The notes under the pieces were generated by a model. The model had not been told where the DNA came from and made no database searches. It was given only the letters and a program-made list of their open reading frames with translations. From Buddleja alternifolia (taxonomy: Eukaryota > Streptophyta > Magnoliopsida > Lamiales > Scrophulariaceae), in contig CM033399.1 in assembly GCA_019426215.1 (NCBI GenBank), positions 36,403,022 to 36,467,021 of the forward strand: a stretch of DNA of 64,000 bases, in the 5' to 3' direction. This document shows, piece by piece, positions 34,070-44,210 of this stretch (the stretch's first letter is position 1; each line of letters starts with the position of its first letter). The position numbers and the translations under genes are program-made.

Positions 34070-34543
34070 GAAGAATACAGGGCCAAGCAGGGTACCAGTG
34101 ATTCCTCCTCGTTACCGTCATTTGATTTTTCATCATGGTGCGAAGTGACTGGAGGCCCATCAAAGGGCCGTTTGTACGGAGTTGGGCAATGCAAAATTTC
34201 TGGGAGTTGTAGTGTGAGCTCCAGCCCATCAGTTGCTGGTCGGGGAAAGTCTCGTGAGGTAATTGTGGGATTAACACAAGAAATAGAAGATGTGCGAGAA
34301 AACCAAAGAAGAACCAATGAAGAGAACAAGAAATTGATAGAAAATGTGTTTGAGGAAGTGAGAAAAAGAGATGCAATTATTGAAATGAAAAATGACGAGA
34401 TTAAACGAATGAAAGAGGAGATGAAAGTGAGCATGGAGGAGATGCTTCGAAAATTTGTTCAAGATGTGGGATATCCAAACCACAAGTTCCCTGGTGGATC
34501 TGGAAATTGTAATGAGCAAAGAGGTTCAGATGGAGGTAGTTAA
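34070..34543 (+). pseudogene. Last exon of a Transposase_24 (PTTA/En-Spm TnpA-like) gene
   Basis: A splice acceptor at 34067-34069 opens a frame EEYRAKQGTSDSS. WCEVTGGPSKGRLYGVGQ follows, the C-terminal Transposase_24 signature, and then a charged coiled coil (residues about 65-125: IEDVRENQRRTNEENKKLI through MKEEMKVSMEEMLRKF) and a Gly-rich end. In CACTA elements this protein recognises subterminal repeats and works with tnp2. Only the terminal exon remains, so this is a remnant that identifies the element type. Exon frame and acceptor are intact. Confidence 0.78.
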
Positions 34544-34869
34544 TTGGTATTTTTTTGGTTATATACTTTGATGATTAGTAGTAACTCGTGTTAATTATCT
34601 GTCGTTTTAATACTTTTGGGTAGATGTTGGGACTAATTGATTGGACAAGGTTGTCTGTTAGAATGATATATTGTTAGAATGATGTGGTGTTGAAATGATT
34701 GTGTTAGATACTTCGATTGTGATGTTAATTAGTTGTTTGCATTTTGTTGATAGGTGCGATGTTGTTTAGTTAATGCTTGTTGATTTTATTGAAATATTTG
34801 TTATTTATCAGGTTTGATATTATATGAATTTAGCAAATAAAACGCTATATTCATAAAATTTTTAGCTTC

Positions 34870-35465
34870 ATTTAGAGACGAATTTAGAGACAGTTTTAGA
34901 AAAAAGCAAAGACAGATTAGAGACGGAATTAGAGACCTATATTGAAATGAGATCAGAGACGGAATCAGAGACTGATTCGGAGTTGGAATCAGAGACGGAT
35001 ACGGAGTTGGAATTAGAGACGGATTCTGAGTTGGAATCAGAGACGGATACGGAGTTGGAATCAGAGATGGATTTAGAGACGGATATCGTTGGAATCAGTG
35101 ACGGATTTAGAGACGGATTATGAGTTCGGATTAGAGACGGATTTAGAGATGGATTCCACAAAATTTTGAGACGGATTTTGTGACGGATTAGTGACCGAAT
35201 TTGAATATAATTAAAGACGGATTAGAGACAAAATATAGAGACGATTTATTTGTAAAAAAGTCATGAAAAAAGCGACAGAATTAGAGACGGAACAGTTTTC
35301 CGTCTCTGAAATTAGAGACGGAAAAATTCCACCTCAATCAGCGTCGAGCTGTTTAAAGACGGGTGTCAGAGACGGAATTTTTCCGTCTCTAATTATTTTC
35401 AGAGACCGAAATTGGGGTTTCAGAGACGGTTTTTTCCGTCTCTGAAGCTCTGTTTTCTTGTAGTA
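34870..35465. repeat. Right subterminal GAGACGG array and terminus
   Basis: About thirty GAGACGG/CCGTCTC units occur, in the right-hand part as inverted pairs such as GAGACGGAATTTTTCCGTCTC. The array closes GCTCTGTTTTCTTGTAGTA, the complement of the left terminus. Confidence 0.85.
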
Positions 35466-35744
35466 TTCATTCACTTATTCATACATCATAGTAGATAATC
35501 AATTCTTATACCTTTATGTTTAGATGTAAGATTATCTAAAGCTCTGTTTTCAGAGACGGATTTTCAGAGACGGATTTTTCCGTCTCTGAAGCTCTGTTTT
35601 CTTGTAGTATTCATACACTTATTCATACATCATAGTAGATAATCAATTCTTATACCTTTATGTTTAGATGTAAGATTATCTATTATAAAAAGATATATCT
35701 ATTACGAAAACAAATAGTTTGGAGCGCAAAATGAGCCTCTCTTT
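35457..35744. repeat. 144-bp tandem duplication spanning the element terminus and host flank
   Basis: CTTGTAGTATTCATTCACTT at 35457 recurs at 35601. Each copy holds the last bases of the terminus plus about 85 bp of apparent host flank (to TGTAAGATTATCTA). The second terminus carries about 60 bp of subterminal sequence, so the element end exists twice. Confidence 0.85.
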
Positions 35745-36679
35745 TCTTTAGTTGCCAGAGCCATTTAAATATTTAATAGTACAAAAGACTCCCAACTTTG
35801 TTAATGTTCCAATGGATAATTTTATAGTGGACTGAGAGCATTCCCAAGGGATGGGCTGGTTTTCACATGGTGGGTGAGTGGTTAAAATCACTCCACTCAA
35901 TGTAATCTTATGGTGCAAAGTGGACGGAGAGCAAAACTCTTGGTCCACCATATATTTTTCCATGTTCTAATAAAAAAATGTGCATAAAGCTAGTGCACAA
36001 AAATAAAATCATCAATGTAAAGCAAGTAAATGATATAAAAAAATGGGAACAAGAACTCCTATTCTTCCTTCTTATTCCTAATAGTATCTCCATGCCTAGT
36101 ACCCATAGCTGGAATATATAAAGGGGTGATCGTGTGGGTAGTGAAAAATCTCCTTATTGGAAATTTGAGACTATGGTTTATGCTGCAGTTGCTGGACTTG
36201 TATCAGTGTTGTAAGAGCTCCATTGTTGCTAAATTTTTCAAATGTGTTCTAGACATCTTTCACGTTGACTATGACACTTCAACTATAATTGAGATATTAC
36301 ATATAGACACTTTTCAAGAATTAGAAAAATGGTAGTCTTCCACAATCTCATAAATGATAAAACTTGATAGACCATCAAATTCCTATCTAAAGAGGTTTTT
36401 GTTACTAACAAAAACAAGAATTGATTTTGGGCTTTTCATATGTAAACACTAAAGACAAAATTTATTGCTTGATTGAATCTGGGCTTTTCATATGAGAATG
36501 CATTCTTTTCCATGTCTCTTCTGTAGAAAAATTAAGTGAGGTATAATTACATTATAACACTTCCATATTCATGCCTTTGCTAAGATTAATGCATTTTAAG
36601 TTTATTACTCACAAGACTTTTCGTATAGATGTGAAAATAACTTCATTTCTATGTATGATGTTAGAAGTAGTAATAACTA
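35745..36679. other. AT-rich intergenic DNA
   Basis: No gene or delimited repeat recognised. Confidence 0.5.
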
Positions 36680-36688
36680 AATTAAATA

Positions 36689-38224
36689 GGAATAATTGCA
36701 AAATATACCCTTGTAAAACACGAAACTTGCACACATCCCCCCCGCATTAAAAAAATAGTCTGATATGCCCCTGTGTTAATTTTTAGATTGCACACTCTCC
36801 CTTTCCGTTAGTCTTCACTAACGCCGTTAGTCTTCCGTTAGTCCCCTTGTGTTAAAAAAAACCAAAAAAATTAGGAAAAAGTTTATAAATTTAAATAAAA
36901 ATATTTGAATATTCTGAAAAAGTTAAAAACCATTATAAAATAGGTATAATTTTTTTTTTCAAAATCAAAATCAAAACAAGGAAAAAAAAAACAAATTCAG
37001 AACATAAAAAATTTAAAAAATGAAATTCAAATTTATATAAATATATAATTTTTATAATATAAATACAATATATTAATATATATACACAATATATATACAT
37101 ATACAGTAAAACACTGGCCAAAACCACCATTTTTTCCGTCAAACCACCACCAACCTCCGCCTGCAAATTCCATTACAACTCCAAGCCCACCACTGCGCCT
37201 CTAAAATAGCAACTGAAATCGCAACCTCTGACTAAAATTGAAGGCCCACCACCGCCGGAAATCGCAGGCTCACCACCGCCTAAAATTGCAGGCCCACCTC
37301 CACCTGCAAATCCGAGTAGCAGAAAGAGCGGTAGGCGTTGTGTGTGGGCGGAGGCGGTGTTAGAGGGGTTTGTACGGCGTTGATGATGTGTGTTGGTGGG
37401 GGCACCGGAGGTGGGGAAGTGGCTGAGATTAGCTAGGGAAGATGAAGAAGAGGGGTGGGTAAGGGGGAAAAATAAAGGAAAAAGAAAAGAAAAAGAAAAG
37501 AAAAAGGAAAAATGTGAGGATTTTGAGTTTGGATTACCCAAACCCATATTATCCTATTCAAATACATCCCATCCTACACAAGTTCAATTATTTATTTATT
37601 TTTAATTAAAATTGGAGGGATAAAAGTGTCATTTTAAATTAACACAAAAAACTAAGGCTATGTTTGGTTATTTTTTGGGATGGTATTTTGGTGAGAATTA
37701 TTGGTGAGAAATTTATGGGGACCGTGAGTGTTTGATGAAATTGTGTTTGGTTTTATTTTGGGAGTTGGTTTTTCGGTGTGTTTGTTTGGTGAGATAATAT
37801 TTGGTTTTGTTTTCAGAGAGAACAAAAGTTACTGTAGCAGTCAAATCATGAAACTTTTGTCTGTTAGAGAGGAGAGAGAAGAGAGAGAGCACATAGAGAG
37901 GAGTGTAGGGACAAAGTAGATGTAGAAAGATGGAAAATAATTATTATGTTTTTTTTTTACCAAAAAAGTGGTGTATTTTTGACCAAATATTTTGTGAACC
38001 AAACATGATTTGGTGAGAATTTTGGACCAAACATGGCATGGAAACATAACCAAACATTGCCTAAGCTACTCTTAGTCCCAGCGAGCTAGTGTACAACACT
38101 CTCCGTTAGTTTCTAAAGACGAGAGGTTTTCGTGCAGGATTTTAAAAATCACAGGGATTTTTTTAACACAGAAGGGATGTGTGCTGGTTTCGTATTTCAC
38201 AAGGGTATAAAATATAATTTTCCC
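36689..38224. mobile_element. Non-autonomous MULE (1,536 bp) with nested Tourist MITE
   Basis: Termini GGAATAATTGCAAAATATAC and the complement of TATAATTTTCCC align over about 90 bp (ATACCCTTGTRAAAYACGAAAC, then CACACATCCC). They are flanked by 9-bp duplications AATTAAATA (36680-36688 and 38225-38233). The interior has a GC-rich patch (37130-37420) with repeated GGCCCACCACCGCC-like units and no recognisable protein. Confidence 0.85.
37656..38061. mobile_element. Tourist-like MITE (406 bp) nested in the MULE
   Basis: Ends GGCTATGTTTGGTTAT and the complement of ATAACCAAACATTGCC are flanked by TAA at 37653-37655 and 38062-38064, as expected of PIF/Harbinger-type MITEs. It must be younger than the MULE that holds it. 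Confidence 0.9.
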
Positions 38225-38473
38225 AATTAAATATTATGCATGTTACTTATTATATTAATAAGGGTAAATAAGTAAATTCATAATAGGAAGAAACAAGTTT
38301 AGGATCCACACTTTTATTGTAGAACTATATATATATATACAGATTTTACTTAGACATTAGCTCACAACCAAACAAAACAAACATTTTTTAATTCTACCAT
38401 ACTAAAACAATAAAATTGATCACAATAAGTATTGGATTGAGCTATAGAGCTATATCCATGCAGTAAAAGATCA

Positions 38474-40059
38474 TCAAATTTGATCGTCGAAGGGTTTGTA
38501 GTTTGTGGGAATCAAGAAAAGACCAGTCTGTCTCGCGACAGAAATTCCTCCTGTTTCAGTCATATCTATATCAGTACGAGTCATTCCTTTCGGCATTTCC
38601 CAATCAAAGTGGTACAAAAGATTAGCTAATGGAAGCTCAGTGTTTGCCAATCCGAAATTTAAACCAGGGCAAATTCTTTTTCCTGCACCGAATGGAATGA
38701 ATTGAAAGTTATTCCCCAGGAAATCTATGGAATTATTTTCGAACCTTTCGGGTTGAAAGTTTTCTGGCTCATGCCAATATTCAGGATTCCTTCCCATAGA
38801 CCAGAGATTAATAATAACTTTAGATTTACGAGGGATTGTGTAGCCATCAACATTGCATTCATCTCTACATGCTCTCGCGAGCAATGACACTGGAGGGTGC
38901 AACCTGAGAGTTTCTTTGATCACTAATTTTAGATACTTCAACGTTTGAACGTCGCTTTCTTCCACTATCTTCTTTCCCTTGAAAGCTTCTCTCACTTCAT
39001 CTTGTGCCTTTGCCATCACTCGCGGATTTCTCATGAGTTCTGCCATTGCCCAATCAATAGTAGTAGATGATGTTTCGGTTCCACCTGAAAACATGTCCTA
39101 TACACAACAATTGTCATTAGTTAGAATTAAAACATATACTGAATCCTCCTAAAAAAATGACCACTTACAAAAATAACAGCTTTAATGTTGTCATTAGTAA
39201 TGGGAAATTCGAGTTCTTCATTTTTCTGCATCCTCAGCAGAACCTCGACAATATCTTCACCTCCAAATTCACCACTCTGCTTCTGTTTATGTTCCTCTAC
39301 AATGCCATCAAGAATAACATCGAGTTTACGACGCATCCTCAATAATTTGTGTACATTCCAACTGAGAACATGCAACAACTTGAAAGATGGAAATAAATCA
39401 GCGAATTCCAAACCCCCCGCCACACTAATCGCCTTCTTTAACATGGCGATAATCCTGTCTCGATCCGTCAACACCTTGCCAAACGTCGCCCTGCATGTGA
39501 CTGAACATGTGAGAGCAAATACCTTTTCTGTCAGATTAATAGTTTCTCCAGATGATGATTCAAGAAATTTGATGAGACGTGACACTTCATCTTGCCGGAT
39601 AGACCCGAAAGATTTGACATTTTTAGCGCTGAGAAGCTCCAAAATGCATATCTTACGCATTTGCCTCCAGAACTCATTGTAAGGACTAAAGACTATGTCC
39701 TTGTAATCGTACCAAATTATCTTACTGCCAATGCTTTCCGGCCTATCTGCGCATGCTGGATCCTGGACCTTCAGTACCTCCTTAGCCACCTCCCGTGATG
39801 AAATCACCACCGTAGAAACTTGTCCAAGATGAAGATGCAAGAAGGGCCCGTACTTCTTGGTTAATCTCGCGAGTGCCTGGTGTGGCTGCCCGCCCACCAA
39901 GTGGTGGAGGTGGCCAATCACCGGTAGCCTTGGCGGGCTCGGAGGAAATTTTACACGATTGTTATGGGATTTGGATTGATTCCACGCCTTGGTTAATAAG
40001 AAGATGAAAGATGAAAAAAGCATAAGAATGATGAAGTTGGAAAGCAGTTGGATTTCCAT
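38474..40059 (-). CDS. Cytochrome P450, CYP71D-like
   Basis: Two exons (40059-39169 and 39097-38474) joined in phase 0 by a 71-bp intron with GTAAGT and TATAG borders give 504 residues, normal for the family. An N-terminal membrane anchor (about 3-24) precedes the proline hinge [11 protein letters not shown]. Other motifs are [14 protein letters not shown], the I-helix SGGTETS (301-307), ExxR as ETLR (359-362), FQPERF (about 411-416) and the haem loop [10 protein letters not shown] with Cys440. CYP71D enzymes are ER-anchored monooxygenases that mostly hydroxylate terpenoids with NADPH-P450 reductase. The start at 40059 is chosen because the anchor begins there, although the frame opens further upstream. 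Ser replaces the usual Ala in the I-helix AGxxT. The substrate cannot be inferred. Confidence 0.93.
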
Positions 40060-40137
40060 GGTTTCTATGCTAATTTCTGTTGCAAGATTTTGTTCTCTTG
40101 ATTGTGTTTTTTTTAGATTTATGAAATGCTTGCACAA

Positions 40138-40143
40138 TATATA
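40138..40143 (-). promoter_or_regulatory. Probable TATA box of the CYP71D-like gene
   Basis: TATATA-type sequence (TATATT on the minus strand) sits about 80 bp upstream of the start codon, in a normal plant position. Position and composition are the only evidence. Confidence 0.45.
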
Positions 40144-40195
40144 GGATGGACAAATTTGTTGGAGAAGACTATATCTGTTTAAGTGTAGGGTTGAC

Positions 40196-40260
40196 ACTTA
40201 CGACTTTATTAGTTAGTGATAATTTAAATATTGTCACTTATAATTTGTCACTAACCTTTT
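40196..40260. mobile_element. Fragment of TAGTGACAA-type CACTA MITE
   Basis: TTAGTTAGTGATAATTTAAA, then ATTGTCACTTATAATTTGTCACTAA matches the internal repeats of the complete element at 43775-44210. Neither terminus is present. It lies about 140 bp upstream of the CYP71D-like start. Confidence 0.55.
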
Positions 40261-40879
40261 CTTGCGGTTACGGTGACGGTGACGGTGACGCTCGTTCATT
40301 CAAAACTCATGACCCTTTTTTATTCATAGTTCAAACATTATAAGGTGACGATGAAACTCTTTCATTGAAAACTCGCGGCCGTCTTTCATTTAAAGTTCAA
40401 ACATCTAGCTTTTACTAGCTGTAATACAGCCGCTATATTAGAAAAGTAATTCAAGTCAGTTTCGTTTCGAAATTAAATTTAACATTAGATGACTTATTTT
40501 ACTTGTTGAAGTTGCCAGAATTGACTGTTAAGCTGAGATTACATGTAGAATATAATTCTTGCAGAATCATTTTCTCAAGAAAAAAAAGAAGGAAAATTTG
40601 TCTAAATTATATATGTATCCAGGGCATGTCTTAAATTTCGAATTCGTTTGTGAAATTAATATTAACTTTTAATATTAATCTTGGAAAAAAGAAAAAACAA
40701 AAGAATCTGAGATGACAACTTTGTCCCTCCAATGTTTTGTATAGGCAAATTTCAATTATTACATCAAACTTCAACAGAACTAGATGTAATTCAACCAAAA
40801 ATAATAAAATTAATAATCATAATAAGACCACTGAATGAAATTGGTAAGAGTGGGGTAGGGTGGGCTAGTGCTTAGTGTT

Positions 40880-41168
40880 TAACCTTTCTAATTCCTTAGA
40901 TCCAATCTGATTAAGATAGATACTTGTTAATGTATAATATATAATCGTTTTATAGTTTTAAGAAAATTAAAACGGTTATAAAACATCTCATTTGTGAAAT
41001 ATAAACATTAAAAGAATAATTAGTCTAAATTAGATTTGAAGAGCTGATCTATACGCAATTAATTGCATTGGACATGTAATTAGTTGAATTCAATAAGGTT
41101 GAGCCTATGCAAGAATCTTTCAAATATATACATTACTAGCACGTTTGATATGATGACTGAGTATTCTA
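40880..41168. repeat. Dispersed repeat, copy 1 (matches 58010-58292)
   Basis: TAACCTTTCTAATTCCTTAG, then ATCTGATTAAGATA, and later TGAATTCAATAAG and a terminal GTATTCT, are shared in order with the second copy 17 kb away. No ends or coding capacity reveal its class. Confidence 0.7.
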
Positions 41169-41584
41169 GGAAAGCTCAATCTAGGTGGAAAGGGAATCCA
41201 CGTGGAATAATATTTCCTATGTATTTGTTTGGCTACATGCATGGACTAAAATCATATTTGTATAGTACTTTTAATTTTTTTGGTTCACTTACATTGAAAT
41301 AAATTTAATATATTACTACTACCATAACCTTATTTACACTACACAATCATATATATCCAAAAATATATTTAAATATAAGTTTTTGAATAAGAACTAATAA
41401 CATAATTATTATTTTAATTTCAATTTAAACACACAAATATATAAATGAAATACTTACACATTTTTATACACACCGAAACTTATGCAAATTAAAATATTAA
41501 AAAGTATCAGAAATATGATACACAAATACATGTGTATCTATATATATATATATAGATAATTATATATAATATTCACACTGATAT

Positions 41585-42850
41585 TTGGTAGATGGTAGAG
41601 GAGGCGGCATGGATGAGGAGACAACATTGGATTTGCAGAGGATGAGGTAACATCGTTGAATTTTCAGAAGGTGGAGGTAGCGAAATTTGATTTTCCAAAG
41701 GTGGGGAATGTCATTTGATTTTCAGAGGGTGGGGGGCGGCAGCGGAATTTGAGAAGGATGGTAGTGGTGGCAACACATATGGGAAATGGAAGGTGGAGGG
41801 GATTGAGCTAGGAGAGTGGTATGAGGAAAAAAAGTGGGTTAAGGTTTGGGTTTTGGAAAAGAATGGGAAAAAATTCAATCTAAAATAATTTTAAAAATTT
41901 AAAATAAAATGGTTAAAAGTGGGGAATTTAGGAAAAGGCATTCTTGCAAAAGTTAAAAAAACTCCCTGTCCTAACATGGTGTAAGCACGTGCATCAAGGT
42001 TTCGTCAGTTTTGAACGGATAATTGACTCGAGGAACTCTAATGAGATGAATCTGAGAGTTAAGGGAATGGAAGGTGGAGGGGATTGAGCTATGAGAGTGG
42101 TATGAGGAAAAAAATGGGTTAAGGTTTGGGTTTTGGAAAAGAATGGGGAAAAAAATTAAATCTAAAATAATTTAAAAAAATATAAAATAAAATGGATAAA
42201 AGTAGGGAGATTTGGAAGAAAAATTGTTGCAAAAGTAAAAAAATTGCCCTATCCTAACATGGTGTAAGTTACGTGCCTCAAGATTTTGTCAGTTTTAATG
42301 GATAATTGACTCGAGGGATTTTAATGAGATGAATCTGAGAGTTGAGGGCTATTTACCAGGTGGTAGAGGGGGCAGCGTGAATGAGGCAACATCATTGGAT
42401 TTGCAGAGAATGGGGCAACATCATTAGATTTTCAAAAGGTGGTGGTAGCAGTGTTTGATTTTCGAAATGTAGGGCAACGTCATTTTATTTTCAAAGAGTG
42501 GGGTTGGCAGTGCAATTTGAGTAGGGTGTCAGTGGTGGCAACACAGATGGTGGATAGAAGGTAGAGGGGATTGAACTAGGGGACTGGGATGAGGGAAAAA
42601 GTGGGTTAAGGTTAAGGTTTTGGGAAAGAATGGAAAAAAAATATAAATCTAAAATAATTAAAAAATATAAAATAAAATAGACAAACATAGGGAGTTTTGG
42701 AAGAAAAATTCTTGCAAAAGTAAAAAACATGCCCTGTCCTAACATGGTGTAAGTCACGTGCCTAAAGGTTCCGTCATTTTTAACAGATAATTGACTCGTG
42801 GACTTTAATGAGATGAATCCGAGAGTTGAGGGACTATTTGAGTGCATTTG
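41585..42850. repeat. Irregular tandem array of two block types
   Basis: A block of about 280 bp (GGAGGGGATTGAGCTA, then GGTTAAGGTTTGGG, then TAACATGGTGTAAG) occurs three times (about 41785, 42063 and 42552). A block of about 200 bp (GGTAGAGGGGGCAGC, then CAACATCATTGGATTTGCAG) precedes the first and third only (about 41585 and 42355). The right flank (42850-42970) reads like a MULE-type terminus of the GGGACTAAAATGG kind. Confidence 0.75.
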
Positions 42851-43774
42851 AGTGACGAGGGACTAAAGTGAGACAAATAATAGACTTCAGGGATTAGTTG
42901 AGAGCATTTGAGAGATGAGGGACTAAAATGGTACAAATGATAGAGTTGATGGACTAGTGGTGTTATTTGAGTCCAAAAATATAAGATAGACACTATTAAA
43001 AAATTAATTCTTAATAAGTTATTAATTGGCCAATAAACTAAATATATTTTCTTCAGTTTAACTTCTAATCGAATCACCACGTACAAAGTACGTGATACTT
43101 TCTAGTATCTTAAATGGGCTAATAAAGATTAGATGCAAGAAAATAATTAAAAATTGGCTAATAATTAAGATTGTATTCAAGAACATATGCAATGTTAGAT
43201 AAACCAATTTTCTTTACCGCTTACTCACGGTTCGCATTACAAAATATTTGTACGTACATGAATATATAGGATTTTGACAAGCTAACGAACCATTGTAAAT
43301 ATTCAAACAGGAATCTGGAAACAGTACTTAGCAGCTGATATAAATTTGTGACAACAATTGTATTTCTGACAAGAGAGACAAGAACCGATTCATATGGTGA
43401 CCAGTGATTGAGTCTTAACATTTAGCTCACTACGCCAACTGGAGATCAAATTAATTCTTCTTGAATTCTAAAGAAAATAGAATTTTGAGAATAATTCAAC
43501 AAAAAAGAAAGCATGACAGTTAATAGTGGCAACATTAACGAACAAACCCTCAAAAATAAAAGAGAGGATTCTTAAAGCATAAAGGTTTCAGTGAAATTCT
43601 TATTCACTCTTTTCTCTCTCTCTCTCTCTCTCTCATATCTTTTATTACAAAGGGAAGGCGGGCTATTCATAATTAACTATCCCAACAAACCGGGGATTTT
43701 GGTTATTTTTCGAGGCCAAGTATTGTCAATAAGATCATCATCAAGTTTGTTAATAATTTCAAGTCTTAGAGAGT

Positions 43775-44210
43775 CACTACAAGAAACAAAACATTAGTGA
43801 CAAAATGTCAAGTGACAATTTCAAAGTTGTCATTAAATATAAATTTTTAGTGACAAAATTTTTTGTTTTGTCACAACAAAAGGTTTTACATATTTAATAA
43901 TGACAATATTTGTATAAAAATTGTCACTTTTGATAATTAGTGACAAAGAAATTGTTGTCACTATTGACAATTAATGACACATGTATAGTGACAACTTAGT
44001 GTCAACAAATATAATTGTCACTTTATTTGTGTTGTCACTATACATGCGTCACTAATTGTCAATAGTGACAGTTTTAAAGAAACTCTCGTCACTAAAAATC
44101 TTTATTGTGACAAAGCAAAAATTATAGTCACTCATTATATATATCGAGTAACAATTTTGAGCTTGTCATGACTTCAAATTTTGTCATTAATGTAACTTTT
44201 TGTTGTAGTG
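43775..44210. mobile_element. Complete CACTA-type MITE (436 bp), TAGTGACAA family
   Basis: It starts CACTACAAGAAACAAAACAT and ends TTTTTGTTGTAGTG, with a 3-bp duplication AGT on both sides (43772-43774 and 44211-44213), the CACTA signature. The interior is a series of GTGACAA/TTGTCAC units. No coding capacity. Confidence 0.92.

Larger units (their letters stand above)
27944..35465 (+). mobile_element. CACTA-like element with GAGACGG subterminal repeats and captured F-box gene
   Basis: The left end TACTACAAGAAAATAGAG and the complement of the right end (TACTACAAGAAAACAGAG) match. Both ends are packed with GAGACGG/CCGTCTC repeats, as expected of CACTA subterminal regions. Just inside the right end is the last exon of a Transposase_24 gene. 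The first base of each terminus is T rather than C. The 3 bp outside (ACG left, TTC right) do not match, so the ends are probably rearranged; the right end is also duplicated. The interior holds an F-box pseudogene and a Tourist MITE. Confidence 0.8.

Noticed and set aside
27944..35465. CRISPR-like array because of many short GAGACGG repeats
   Set aside because: Repeats are 7-8 bp, irregularly spaced, in both orientations and lie at the ends of a plant DNA transposon; no cas genes, and the genome is eukaryotic.
37173..37547. Minus-strand open frame with Ser-, Phe- and Gly-rich runs
   Set aside because: Low-complexity translation of a GC-rich repeat inside a MULE; no family resemblance.
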